In this document: positions 1 through 8,131 of the stretch, piece by piece | How the letters are laid out: each line of letters starts with the position of its first letter | How positions within the stretch are numbered: position 1 is the first letter of the stretch | Origin: JBDHXE01 sp035445085 | GTDB lineage: Bacteria > Bacteroidota > Ignavibacteria > Kapaibacteriales > UBA2268 | DNA: 18,507 nucleotides | Assembly: GCA_035445085.1 (NCBI GenBank) | Contig: DAOMQA010000030.1 | Span: 1-18,507 of the forward strand | Direction of reading: 5' to 3' | Position numbers and translations under genes: made by a program | Notes under the pieces: generated by a model | What the model was told of the DNA's origin: nothing | Database searches by the model: none | What the model saw: only the letters and a program-made list of their open reading frames with translations

Positions 1-13
1 TAATAATAACATA

Positions 14-47
14 ATACCCCAAGAGCAAATAGCTTTTGGGGTATTTT
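14..47. terminator. Hairpin terminator, probably shared by convergent transcripts
   Basis: A stem of about 13 pairs (14-26 with 32-44, one G-U pair) around an AAATA loop is followed on the plus strand by TTTT. It lies about 107 bases beyond the end of the KimA-like gene on the minus strand, where the following T-tract is weak. It may mainly serve a plus-strand gene left of the window. Seen directly; the role is inferred. Confidence 0.6.
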
Positions 48-150
48 AGAATATAGGCGACGACTTCAAAATCTATATAAGATAAAGATATATTATTCAG
101 CTAATATTACCGTACTATCGTATCATATTTTACAAAGTACTGAACCGAGA

Positions 151-2139
151 TTAATTACGGATTTTTATAGGTATAACTACATTCGTAATTCCTTCAAAGT
201 TAAGCTTCTTTTGCACTGCTTCTGTAGTCTCATTATGCAAATATTTATGGAAAAATTTTTCATTTCTAAAGATTAATTTACCAGTAAAAACAGTTAGATT
301 ATTATTGGAACTAAATAAATGTCTACACTCCTGATAAACACTATCTGGCACATATGTACCAGTCATAATTTTATAATCCGCTTCAAGCCCTAATTTATTT
401 GCTAGTAATACGTACTTTTTCATTTCGATTTCTCTTTTTTGAACGAGCGTTTCTACTGTATCATTGTTTTTTAGAATATTTTGATCAACTACTACAACAG
501 AAATAAATACTATTTTATCATAAATCCCATTAAACGATTTAATAATATTTAAAAACGTGTGTATGCCAAAGCCATCATAGTTCCCTACTAACTGCGCTGC
601 CAAATAGCCACTCTTTTGAGTCTTATGCGTGTGGCTATTATAGCTTTCCATAGTAATAATATCAATATTTTCTTCTAAAGATACCAAGTCTTTACGAACA
701 TTCGTATAATGTTTATTAATTAATATGCAAATACCTACAACAATAGCAGTAATCACAATAGTAACCCAGCCACCTTCAAGAAATTTTTCAAATAAAATAA
801 CAAATAAAATCGTAGCAGACACAATCAAACCAATGATAAATGTTAGATAATCTTGTAACCATTTTCTCCCTTTATCTTTATGTGAATTATAATATTTTAC
901 CATAGCAAAGTGAGATATGGTAAATGTAATAAATACATTGATAGAATACATTATAACTAATTGTGAAATGGAACCTTCAGTATAAAACAACAGAACCAGA
1001 GCAGTTAGCCCAATGATTATTATACCATTTTTCATAGTCAGCTGTTCAGTAAAAGTAGCGAATTGTCTTGGTAGCCAGCCATCTAATGACATATTTGCCA
1101 TTATACGTGGAGCATCAATAAATCCAGCTTGAGCGGCGACGAATAATAAAGCTCCTTCGGAGAAAATGGTTAGAAAGGCAAATAACAGTCCTATGTCGCT
1201 CCCTCCATATATATTGGCAGCTAAGGCAGCATTTAAAGTTTTACCAGGTACAAACTGAATATCGTTAAGTACATAGCAAGTATAAAGCCCACCCGCTGCT
1301 AAGCTAAGAGAGACTGCCATATATAACATAGTTCTTTTACCAGATTTTACTTTTGGCTCCCTCATAATTTGAAGACCGTTTGATACAGCCTCAATCCCGG
1401 TGTATGTTCCCCCACCTATTGAGTAAGCTCGCAAGAAAATCATAATAACACCAAATGTACCAATAGTATTAATATCATGATTCAATGAAGTCTCAACGTT
1501 GTTAAATACATGATTAAAATTCCCTAGATGACTTAATATACCATAGGAAATCATAAAAATGTGTGTCAACAAGAATAAAATAAAGATTGGCATTAATATT
1601 TTAATTGATTCTTTAGTACCGCGTAAGTTTAGTAATATAAGTAAAATAATCAATATTGAGGCAAAGTATAATTTAAGGTAATGGTATTCTTTGGGAAAGT
1701 AACTAAAAATAGCATCTGTACAAGATACTATCGATACAGTAACTGTAAGTATATAATCTATTATCAGGGCGCTACCCGAAATCAATCCCATTTTGTGCCC
1801 TAAGATGCTTGAGGCTACGACGTACCCTCCCCCACCATTCGGAAAGTGTTCTATGAGCTTGGAATAGGAATATGAAATAATAGTAACTGTTAGCATTGTA
1901 GCAATAGCAAGAAAAATACCTAAATACGAGTATTGCCCTAAGGCGCGGAAAGCTTCTTCAGGTCCATAAGATGATGAGGAAAGTCCATCGGCTCCCAATC
2001 CTATCCATGCTAAAAAAGGTACTAAAGCTATTTTGTGAAATATCCCCGGATCATTAATATTTTTTGGATTTCCGAGTATTAAATACTTGATTTTTGTTCC
2101 AATACTTATAGTATCAGAATCATTATTATGTATAGACAT
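151..2139 (-). CDS. kimA: KimA-like high-affinity potassium importer (APC/KUP-type permease)
   Basis: This is an inner-membrane permease of the APC superfamily, closest by motif to KimA (YdaO) of Bacillus subtilis, an H+-coupled K+ importer. Near residues 47-62 it has the signature GLGADGLSSSSYGPEE. About twelve hydrophobic segments follow, up to around residue 480, then a cytoplasmic C-terminal domain of about 170 residues like the one that dimerises and binds c-di-AMP in KimA. At 662 residues it is slightly longer than the roughly 600 usual for the family. I chose the ATG at 2139 over an in-frame TTG at 2151 because GGGAG lies five bases before this ATG and the TTG falls at the end of the riboswitch. 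The leader carries a c-di-AMP riboswitch, which independently supports a K+ role. A generic amino-acid permease is the alternative. Family is certain; substrate is likely. Confidence 0.85.
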   Translation of the reverse strand: MSIHNNDSDTISIGTKIKYLILGNPKNINDPGIFHKIALVPFLAWIGLGADGLSSSSYGPEEAFRALGQYSYLGIFLAIATMLTVTIISYSYSKLIEHFPNGGGGYVVASSILGHKMGLISGSALIIDYILTVTVSIVSCTDAIFSYFPKEYHYLKLYFASILIILLILLNLRGTKESIKILMPIFILFLLTHIFMISYGILSHLGNFNHVFNNVETSLNHDINTIGTFGVIMIFLRAYSIGGGTYTGIEAVSNGLQIMREPKVKSGKRTMLYMAVSLSLAAGGLYTCYVLNDIQFVPGKTLNAALAANIYGGSDIGLLFAFLTIFSEGALLFVAAQAGFIDAPRIMANMSLDGWLPRQFATFTEQLTMKNGIIIIGLTALVLLFYTEGSISQLVIMYSINVFITFTISHFAMVKYYNSHKDKGRKWLQDYLTFIIGLIVSATILFVILFEKFLEGGWVTIVITAIVVGICILINKHYTNVRKDLVSLEENIDIITMESYNSHTHKTQKSGYLAAQLVGNYDGFGIHTFLNIIKSFNGIYDKIVFISVVVVDQNILKNNDTVETLVQKREIEMKKYVLLANKLGLEADYKIMTGTYVPDSVYQECRHLFSSNNNLTVFTGKLIFRNEKFFHKYLHNETTEAVQKKLNFEGITNVVIPIKIRN

Positions 2140-2144
2140 AAAAT

Positions 2145-2149
2145 CTCCC
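2145..2149 (-). promoter_or_regulatory. Shine-Dalgarno site deciding the kimA start
   Basis: GGGAG on the minus strand sits five bases before the ATG at 2139. It begins only a few bases after the 3' strand of riboswitch helix P1 (ending at 2153), so aptamer folding could affect ribosome access. The site also rules against the upstream TTG start. Confidence 0.75.
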
Positions 2150-2151
2150 AA

Positions 2152-2264
2152 TTGCCTACGAGGTTAGCTGACGGGCTGGAAAATGGAAGTTTTCCTTCTT
2201 AATAAATAAGAATTAGCCCCAATTTGTTGGGTCCCCCGCACTCACTCATTGTGAATCTCGGCAT
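2152..2264 (-). ncRNA. c-di-AMP riboswitch (ydaO/yuaA class) in the kimA leader
   Basis: The RNA reads 2264 to 2152 and carries the hallmarks of the ydaO aptamer. It opens with UGCCGAG (2263-2257), then GGGGGACCCAAC, then UUGGGGCUAAU. It closes with the nearly invariant CCCGUCAGCUAACC followed by CUCGUAGGCA (2162-2153). P1 forms from UGCC with GGCA and GAG with CUC. A hairpin CCCAA/UUGGG joins 2231-2227 with 2222-2218. A six-pair stem UUCUUA/UAAGAA uses 2212-2207 and 2201-2196, and a six-pair stem GGAAAA/UUUUCC uses 2195-2190 and 2183-2178. The loop bases AAUG near 2250 could pair with CAUU near 2185-2182, where the known aptamer forms a pseudoknot. No intrinsic terminator lies between the aptamer and the ATG, so control is probably translational. 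In characterised cases c-di-AMP binding turns expression off. Recognition is from motif and order; no covariance search was run. Confidence 0.9.
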
Positions 2265-2439
2265 ATAAATTAATAAAACATACAGCAAAAATATAAAATT
2301 AGTACATATTAAATGGTAAAAAATATTCTATGTGTATAAAAAAATAATAAATTTATTATATGTTATTTCAATATTCTTTTTAATTTTGTAAGATAGCTTT
2401 AATTCATTAAAGAAATATATTAATTTAAATAACTAAATT
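2265..2439. other. AT-rich intergenic region between divergent kimA and histidine kinase genes
   Basis: Apart from the riboswitch at its left edge, this stretch is mainly A and T runs and should hold two divergent promoters. On the plus strand TAATTTTG (2381-2388) matches TAnnTTTG and could be the -7 element of the histidine kinase gene, again without a clear -33 element. I see no ORF or strong repeat. Confidence 0.4.
2286..2293 (-). promoter_or_regulatory. Possible -7 promoter element for the riboswitch transcript
   Basis: TATTTTTG on the minus strand matches the Bacteroidota -7 consensus TAnnTTTG and would start transcription near 2280, about 16 bases before P1. No convincing -33 TTG is present, and such matches arise easily in AT-rich DNA. 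Confidence 0.3.
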
Positions 2440-3786
2440 ATGTTTGAGATAGTTAAAGGCAAATATTTAGTCCCAACTATATACTTTGTAGCTAGTGCTA
2501 TGTATATTATCATCTCCGATTTAATACTATTAGCATTAATAGAAGATTTAAATTTATATAGAGAAATTCAAACTTTCAAAGGGTGGCTTTTTATTTTATT
2601 ATCTTCAGTCTTACTATATTTCCTAATTAACAACCTAACAAAGGAAATTAGCATAGAACACCAAAAAGAAGAAGAACTAAAGAAGAAGTTAGACATTAAC
2701 CATCAAAGTTTTGAAAAATTATTCAAGTACAACCCAATACCAATGTGGATTTATGATTTAAATACCTTATCCTTTTTAGATGTAAACCAAGCTGCAATTA
2801 ATCTTTACGGTTATAGTTTAGAAGAATTTTTATTGCTAACAATAAAAGATATAAGACCGCCAAATGATATAGATAGACTACTAGATGATATAAAAACAAA
2901 CTCCGGAGTAATCAGTAAGGCAAACAAATGGAGACATATAAAAAAGAATGGGGAGCTAATTTATGTTGAAATAAAGTCTCATTCATTTGAATACCAAGGT
3001 AAAGAGGCTAGAAACGTAATGGTGTACGATGTAACAGAAGTAACAAAGTTGAATAATGAATTATTAATTGAAAAAGAAAAAGCTAACGAAAGTAGCAAAC
3101 TCAAATCAGCAATATTACAAAATATATCTCACGAAATTAGAACTCCGCTAAATGGTATCATCGGCTTATCTAAATTGGTGCTATCAGACAATATAGATGC
3201 AGAAGATAAGCAGGAATTTTCAGACTTAATTCAATTAAGTAGCCATAGATTAATAATGACAATTGATAATTTAATTGAGCTATCAAAAGTTGAAAGTGGA
3301 AGTATAAAACTTAAATTAGAGTTATCTAATGTTAATCACATAATCGACGCTTTGTACGATATGTATGATTATCAATGTCGCCAAGCCAATATAGAATTAA
3401 GTTTTAAAAAATGTAAAAATGATGACTTATGTATAGTCAATATAGATAGAAAAAAAATCTTACAAATCTTTGATATTCTACTAAATAATGCAGTAAAATT
3501 TGCCCAGCAAGGAAGTATTACCTTTGGTTACGAATTGGAAGCAAACTATCTATTAGGATTTGTAATTGATACAGGAATTGGTATTTCAGAATTTAATCAA
3601 CCTAAAATCTTTGATTCTTTCTTTCAGGTAGAAGATACTATTTCAAGAAATTATGAAGGTAGCGGGGTAGGTCTAACTATATGTAAAGCATTAGTAACAC
3701 TCATGAATGGGAATATTTGGCTTGAAAGCAAATTAGGAGAAGGCTCAAAGTTTTATTTTAGAATTCCTATTACTACCCCTATGTGA
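2440..3786 (+). CDS. PAS-domain sensor histidine kinase, membrane-bound
   Basis: This is a 448-residue sensor kinase that should autophosphorylate on His231 and pass the phosphate to an unseen response regulator. Two membrane segments (about 11-33 and 47-66) flank a short loop containing TFKGW, an arrangement common in PAS kinases with little periplasmic domain. A PAS domain follows (about 83-205; NPIPMWIYDLNT, YGYS, HIKKNGE). The H-box is NISHEIRTPLNG (228-239). The ATPase domain has an N-box with N349/N350, a G1 box DTGIG from 377, an F-box FDSFFQ and a G2 box GSGVGLT from 407. All catalytic boxes look intact. No receiver or output domain is fused and no response regulator is next to it, so it is an orphan kinase. 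The start lacks a Shine-Dalgarno sequence. The ligand is unknown; the divergent K+ importer gives only a weak hint of an osmotic role. Confidence 0.9.
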   Translation: MFEIVKGKYLVPTIYFVASAMYIIISDLILLALIEDLNLYREIQTFKGWLFILLSSVLLYFLINNLTKEISIEHQKEEELKKKLDINHQSFEKLFKYNPIPMWIYDLNTLSFLDVNQAAINLYGYSLEEFLLLTIKDIRPPNDIDRLLDDIKTNSGVISKANKWRHIKKNGELIYVEIKSHSFEYQGKEARNVMVYDVTEVTKLNNELLIEKEKANESSKLKSAILQNISHEIRTPLNGIIGLSKLVLSDNIDAEDKQEFSDLIQLSSHRLIMTIDNLIELSKVESGSIKLKLELSNVNHIIDALYDMYDYQCRQANIELSFKKCKNDDLCIVNIDRKKILQIFDILLNNAVKFAQQGSITFGYELEANYLLGFVIDTGIGISEFNQPKIFDSFFQVEDTISRNYEGSGVGLTICKALVTLMNGNIWLESKLGEGSKFYFRIPITTPM

Positions 3787-3856
3787 AAATATATGAAAAA
3801 CTTGTAACTTTTATATATTTAAAATAGTCTTTATATTTATTCAAATAACCAATAAT

Positions 3857-3862
3857 AGGAGA
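3857..3862 (+). promoter_or_regulatory. Shine-Dalgarno site supporting the GTG start of the secreted peptidase
   Basis: AGGAGA precedes the GTG at 3867 by four bases, and the codons after GTG encode a good signal peptide, so the non-ATG start is well supported. Confidence 0.75.
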
Positions 3863-3866
3863 AAAA

Positions 3867-6353
3867 GTGAAATTATTTGTCAGCTTTTTTGTTTTTATTT
3901 TGTTAAGCCATAGTTTATTTAGCGAAGATAAAACTATCCCGCTTAATTCATCCGAGTTCTTTAATTTTAAGAAAGGTAGTTCCCAACTTACCAAATTAAA
4001 TAAATATCCTGCTTTATTAGGTAGCACTAAAATTAGACCTATAAGCATAAGTAAGCAATATGTAAATGAGCTAATCAATCTGGCTTCTGACAAAATTAAA
4101 ATAAAAAACTTTGAAATTGATGCCTTTAATAAATTTGATTTAGAATTAAATCGCGATGATAATTCTGTATTACGTGATACTAAAGTAATTTTACATAATA
4201 AAACTTTAGATAGTGTCTTTACATTAAGTAAGAGTGTTTTTTATTCTGGTAAAATTATAGGACAAGCAAACTCTAATGTTTTTATGTCTTTAATTAATGG
4301 CAATTGCTATATATATCTAAAAAAAGATAATGGCGAATCATATTCTATCAGCCCTATAAAAGACAAGGTTAATGAGTTATATCTCTTAACGCCTCACACC
4401 TTAGATTATGACGACGAGAATGCCTTGACTTATAAATGCGAGACCGATGACTTTACTGGAAATCATACAGAATTTGAAGATTTATTATATTATCAAGATA
4501 AGTTTCAATCAGGCTCCTTTCCATTATTAGAAGCAAGGATAATTTGTGAGGGTGCTTACGATTATTTTAAGATGTTGGGTAAGGATACCAATAAAGTTAT
4601 TTCGCATATCGGTGCGGTGATGCTTATGACTTCCAAATTATACCAAGAAAATTTAAATATTACCTTTTATGTTCCAGAAATTCATATTAGAACAATTGAA
4701 GACGAAGACCCGTATGTTGCAACAAGTAATTTATCAGAAAAGTTACAATATATGCCAAACGTTTGGATCAATCATAAAACTCCAAGATCACTGGTAGTGC
4801 TTTTTGCTGATATGAGCAATCAACCACCTAATACGATAATTGCTGGTATTTCAATGGGTGGTACTCCATATACTGGCAGTGTTTGTAATCCTTCACGCGG
4901 ATATTGCGTATTAGGTATTACATATGACTTAAAGTTCCCTACTATCAATTATACTTGGGACGTAAATGTTGCGGCACACGAAATTGGGCATAACTTTAGC
5001 GCTCCACATACCCATAATTGCTATTGGGCGCCACGTATGATAGATACTTGTGTTACTAAAACCAAGCCATTTCCAATTGGTGATGCTTGCCTATCGGGAA
5101 ATATTTTTCCAGTTCCTGGCACGATAATGAGTTATTGCCATACTACAAATTCTACTCGTAGTGTTCAGCTATTTTTTCACCCAAGGCAAATACCTTTGAT
5201 GCGCGGTGCGGCAGAAAATAGTAAATGTATAAAATCAAAAACGGAATCTTTCTTGTCATTATTATCACCTTTAGGTGGAGAAGAATTTGTTGGCAACACT
5301 CAACTGAAAGTACGATGGACGCAATCTAAAGTAAATGATGTTAATATTTATTTTTCCACAAACAACGGCGTCGATTGGTTAAAACAAAATAGTACGCCAA
5401 TATCTACTAATGATTCTATTTTCAAACTAATGTTACCAAAAATAAGAACTAAAACAGCATTAATAAGAATAGAGGATGCCTCTAATCCAACAATAAATGA
5501 CCAAAGCGTAATGAACTTCAGCATCAACTATCAAGAGGTTGCATTCATCAGCCCACGTAAAAATGAGAGTTATATGCAAGGTGAGAAAATTACTGCTAAA
5601 TGGGAACAAGCAATGAATGAAGATTTTACATTAGAATTTACGAAAGATAATGGTATAACTTGGACCGAGATAGCCCCAACTGCAAAGTATGCTTATGTGT
5701 CCCCTATAATTGATTTTGAAAGTGATCACTGCCAATTCAGATTAATATCAAAAACAAATAATACTATAATTTTGAGTGAAGTATTTAAAATTGGTAAGCC
5801 TAAACTAAAATTAATTGCTCCAAATGGTGGAGAGCGGGTCGGCGCCAAATATTGGTGCTTTATTAGGTGGGAATCTGAGAATATCAATAAAATTCAATTT
5901 GAATATACTATAAATAACGGCGAGACATGGAGGAAAGTAGTATTAGGTACTTACGATGCCTTAGATAGCACTTTTACTTGGACAGTACCGACACAGTATA
6001 CTGATAGCGCCAAAGTTAGAATTAGAACAGCAGTTGAACCATATGAAATATTAGATGAAAGTGATTCTGTATTTACAATTTATGATGTTCCCTCAAACAT
6101 AGATGACAATTTACCTGAATATACTAATGCGAGTTTATCAACAATAATTCAACCGAACCCAGCAATTGATTATATTGTTATAAATGATGAGATTACAGAT
6201 AGTGCAAATATCCAAATCTACAATATTAAGGGGATAGAAATATTAGAAGTAAAATTGTCAAATAAAGGCAATCGCATTGATATTTCAAAGCTATCATCAG
6301 GTATATATTTTATTAAGGTAAATCATAAGATAGAGAGATTTGTAAAACAGTAA
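3867..6353 (+). CDS. Secreted metzincin (reprolysin-like M12B) zinc peptidase with Ig-like repeats and T9SS sorting domain
   Basis: This 828-residue secreted protein starts with a signal peptide (about residues 1-19). The catalytic region carries HEIGHNFSAPH with zinc ligands H371, H375 and H381 and catalytic E372, then cysteine-rich sequence and the Met-turn GTIMSYCH with M421. The order matches reprolysin-like (M12B) peptidases of Bacteroidota. Three Ig-like repeats follow (about 464-555, 560-645, 649-737), each opening with SP or APNGG and containing a W-type core. The last 70 residues (PNP at 763-765, then IYNIKG, and SGIYFIKV near the end) form a type A T9SS C-terminal sorting domain, so the protein is probably exported through the type IX system and anchored or released at the surface. 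The glycine usual at motif position 8 (HExxHxxGxxH) is Ser378. It lies 80 bases after the kinase gene on the same strand; shared transcription is possible. Substrate unknown. Confidence 0.9.
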   Translation: MKLFVSFFVFILLSHSLFSEDKTIPLNSSEFFNFKKGSSQLTKLNKYPALLGSTKIRPISISKQYVNELINLASDKIKIKNFEIDAFNKFDLELNRDDNSVLRDTKVILHNKTLDSVFTLSKSVFYSGKIIGQANSNVFMSLINGNCYIYLKKDNGESYSISPIKDKVNELYLLTPHTLDYDDENALTYKCETDDFTGNHTEFEDLLYYQDKFQSGSFPLLEARIICEGAYDYFKMLGKDTNKVISHIGAVMLMTSKLYQENLNITFYVPEIHIRTIEDEDPYVATSNLSEKLQYMPNVWINHKTPRSLVVLFADMSNQPPNTIIAGISMGGTPYTGSVCNPSRGYCVLGITYDLKFPTINYTWDVNVAAHEIGHNFSAPHTHNCYWAPRMIDTCVTKTKPFPIGDACLSGNIFPVPGTIMSYCHTTNSTRSVQLFFHPRQIPLMRGAAENSKCIKSKTESFLSLLSPLGGEEFVGNTQLKVRWTQSKVNDVNIYFSTNNGVDWLKQNSTPISTNDSIFKLMLPKIRTKTALIRIEDASNPTINDQSVMNFSINYQEVAFISPRKNESYMQGEKITAKWEQAMNEDFTLEFTKDNGITWTEIAPTAKYAYVSPIIDFESDHCQFRLISKTNNTIILSEVFKIGKPKLKLIAPNGGERVGAKYWCFIRWESENINKIQFEYTINNGETWRKVVLGTYDALDSTFTWTVPTQYTDSAKVRIRTAVEPYEILDESDSVFTIYDVPSNIDDNLPEYTNASLSTIIQPNPAIDYIVINDEITDSANIQIYNIKGIEILEVKLSNKGNRIDISKLSSGIYFIKVNHKIERFVKQ

Positions 6354-6374
6354 ATCTCGACAGGAGAAAAGCTT

Positions 6375-6410
6375 AGCCTCCAAAGAAGTGTCTTACTTTG
6401 GAGGCTTTTA
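6375..6410 (+). terminator. Strong intrinsic terminator between convergent genes
   Basis: A perfect 11-pair stem AGCCTCCAAAG / CTTTGGAGGCT (6375-6385 with 6396-6406) with a 10-base loop is followed by TTTTATTATT on the plus strand. It ends the peptidase transcript 20 bases after its stop and may also end the convergent pit transcript, although the minus-strand T-tract is weaker. Confidence 0.88.
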
Positions 6411-6429
6411 TTATTATTTAGTAACTCTA

Positions 6430-7461
6430 TTAGAAAGCAGGATGTAATAGCTTTACTATCCAAAAGCAAATGGCGGCTACTAACCCAGACAGTGGAATTG
6501 TTACAAGCCAAGCAATAACAATTCTTGAAGCAGTTTTCCATTTAATGCCAGCAAGATTAGTTGTAGAGCCTACTCCAATAATAGAACCTGCAATAGTATG
6601 AGTGGTAGACACAGGTATACCAAGTTGAGTAGCAAAAAAGATAGTAAAAGCCCCCGCAGTTTCGGCAGCAAATCCATGAACGGGTTTTAATTTAGTAAGT
6701 TTCATACCCATCGTTTTTACAATTTTCCAACCACCAAGAGCAGTTCCCACGCCCATAGCCAAATGACAAGCAACAATTATCATTAAGGATTCGGGGTCGT
6801 TCAAATGTAATACTCTATCACTTGTAAAATAACCAGCCGCAACAAGAGTTGCTACAATAATACCCATTGTCTTTTGAGCATCATTTCCCCCATGCCCTAA
6901 TGAGTACAATGCCGCTGATACTAATTGTCCTTTTCTAAATAGTGAATCTACCTTAAATGGTTTCCATTTTCTAAAATACCAATATAAGGCAATCATAAAT
7001 GCGAATCCAAGAGCAGCACCTAATATCGGCGCTAAAGGAATAAACATCATTGCTTCGTATAATTTATGCCAATTGATAATACCAAAACCTTTGTAAGCAA
7101 GCCCAGAGCCAGCTAAGCCACCTAATAGCGCATGTGACGAACTCGTTGGCAAACCCCACCACCAAGTAATTAAATCCCAGAATATAGCTCCCATTAAGCC
7201 CATCATAACAACATACATAAAAGCGGGGTCGTTAGGGTCTATTTTAATAATCTTTGCTATAGTATCGGCTACCTTTGGCGCAAATACAAACATAGCAATA
7301 AAATTAAAAAAAGCAGCCCAGAGAACGGCAAACTTAGGCGATAGTACGCGAGTTGAAACCACAGTGGCAATAGAATTTGCAGCGTCGTGAAAACCGTTAA
7401 TAATATCAAATAATAAAGCAATTGCAATTGTAAATATAACAACAATCAGTACTGAATCCAT
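6430..7461 (-). CDS. pit: PiT-family inorganic phosphate transporter
   Basis: This 343-residue inner-membrane permease imports phosphate with H+ or Na+ coupling. It shows the duplicated PiT signature: GFHDAANS (23-30) with VSTRVLSP after it, and GHGGNDAQKTMG (189-200) in the second half. It also has GLPTSSSHALLGG (103-115) and GIPVSTTHTIAGSIIGVG (281-298), the paired helical hairpins around the substrate site. Length is normal for short bacterial PiT proteins, and about ten hydrophobic segments are visible. It lies 24 bases after a DUF47 gene, the usual partner. The pair is preceded by Pho-box-like repeats, so it may be induced by phosphate starvation, although many Pit systems are constitutive. 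Coupling ion and low-affinity behaviour are not visible in the sequence. Confidence 0.93.
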   Translation of the reverse strand: MDSVLIVVIFTIAIALLFDIINGFHDAANSIATVVSTRVLSPKFAVLWAAFFNFIAMFVFAPKVADTIAKIIKIDPNDPAFMYVVMMGLMGAIFWDLITWWWGLPTSSSHALLGGLAGSGLAYKGFGIINWHKLYEAMMFIPLAPILGAALGFAFMIALYWYFRKWKPFKVDSLFRKGQLVSAALYSLGHGGNDAQKTMGIIVATLVAAGYFTSDRVLHLNDPESLMIIVACHLAMGVGTALGGWKIVKTMGMKLTKLKPVHGFAAETAGAFTIFFATQLGIPVSTTHTIAGSIIGVGSTTNLAGIKWKTASRIVIAWLVTIPLSGLVAAICFWIVKLLHPAF

Positions 7462-7485
7462 ATATATACCTTTTAAATAATTTGA

Positions 7486-8109
7486 TTAAGCAGCAGTGAT
7501 TACAATACTTTCGACTATACCACCTACTTGTTGTGTTCTATCTACAACCTTTTCAAATCTATCATATATCTCTTTCCATTTTATAATATCTATAACATCT
7601 TTGGATTCAAAAAGTTTTACGATAGCAGATTTATATACTTCATCAGATTCTTTTTCGATTTTACGGATAGCCGCACACTTTGCCTTAATTTTGTCAGCAT
7701 TTTTCATATCGCGTATTAGATAGACTAAATCATTTACCACACAAACTGATTCATAAATCAATTCTGACAAAATAACTGCTTCAGGCTTTAAGCTTTCAAT
7801 TTGGTATAATTTAATTCTTGATACCGTTGCATTAATTCCATCCGCTATATCATCTAGCTTTTCAATTAATTGGTGGATATCCGTTCTTTCGATTGGCGTT
7901 ATAAAGGTTTGAAGTAAATCTTCGGTGCATTTTAATGTAATTTCGTCCATTCTTTTTTCTAAATTTTTAATTTTTTTGGACGATTCGTCTAATTTTGAGA
8001 AATTTTTTGTTAATTCAACTAATTCAGCAGCAGCTTCTTTACATAAAGATGAGTGGCTTTCAAAGTATTCATAAAAGCTGTACTCTTTTGGTAATAGACC
8101 TTTAAACAT
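7486..8109 (-). CDS. DUF47 PhoU-like protein, PiT accessory
   Basis: This 207-residue soluble helical protein belongs to the DUF47/TIGR00153 family, distant relatives of PhoU. It begins MFKGLLPKEYSFYEYFE, typical of the family. Its long amphipathic helices carry the acidic clusters used for metal binding in PhoU-like folds, such as the ERTDIHQLIEKLDDIAD stretch near 92-108. In many bacteria DUF47 genes sit directly before pit and modulate its transport; gene order here is the same with a 24-base gap. TGGAG lies six bases before the ATG. The gene is first in the unit and directly follows the Pho-box-like repeats. The biochemical role in regulation is inferred from the family and context. Confidence 0.9.
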   Translation of the reverse strand: MFKGLLPKEYSFYEYFESHSSLCKEAAAELVELTKNFSKLDESSKKIKNLEKRMDEITLKCTEDLLQTFITPIERTDIHQLIEKLDDIADGINATVSRIKLYQIESLKPEAVILSELIYESVCVVNDLVYLIRDMKNADKIKAKCAAIRKIEKESDEVYKSAIVKLFESKDVIDIIKWKEIYDRFEKVVDRTQQVGGIVESIVITAA

Positions 8110-8131
8110 AATTTACTCCAATAAATTTTTG

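Noticed and set aside
2140..2151. Upstream TTG start for the KimA-like gene
   Set aside because: The four extra residues would be encoded by the Shine-Dalgarno region itself; GGGAG is well placed for the ATG at 2139.
3787..3820. Terminator between the kinase and the peptidase gene
   Set aside because: The inverted arms AAATATAT/ATATATTT are pure A-T with a weak following sequence, so they are not convincing as a terminator.
3779..4093. Minus-strand open frame of 104 codons
   Set aside because: It is antisense to the signal peptide and N-terminus of the well-supported secreted peptidase; its composition looks like mirrored AT-rich coding sequence.
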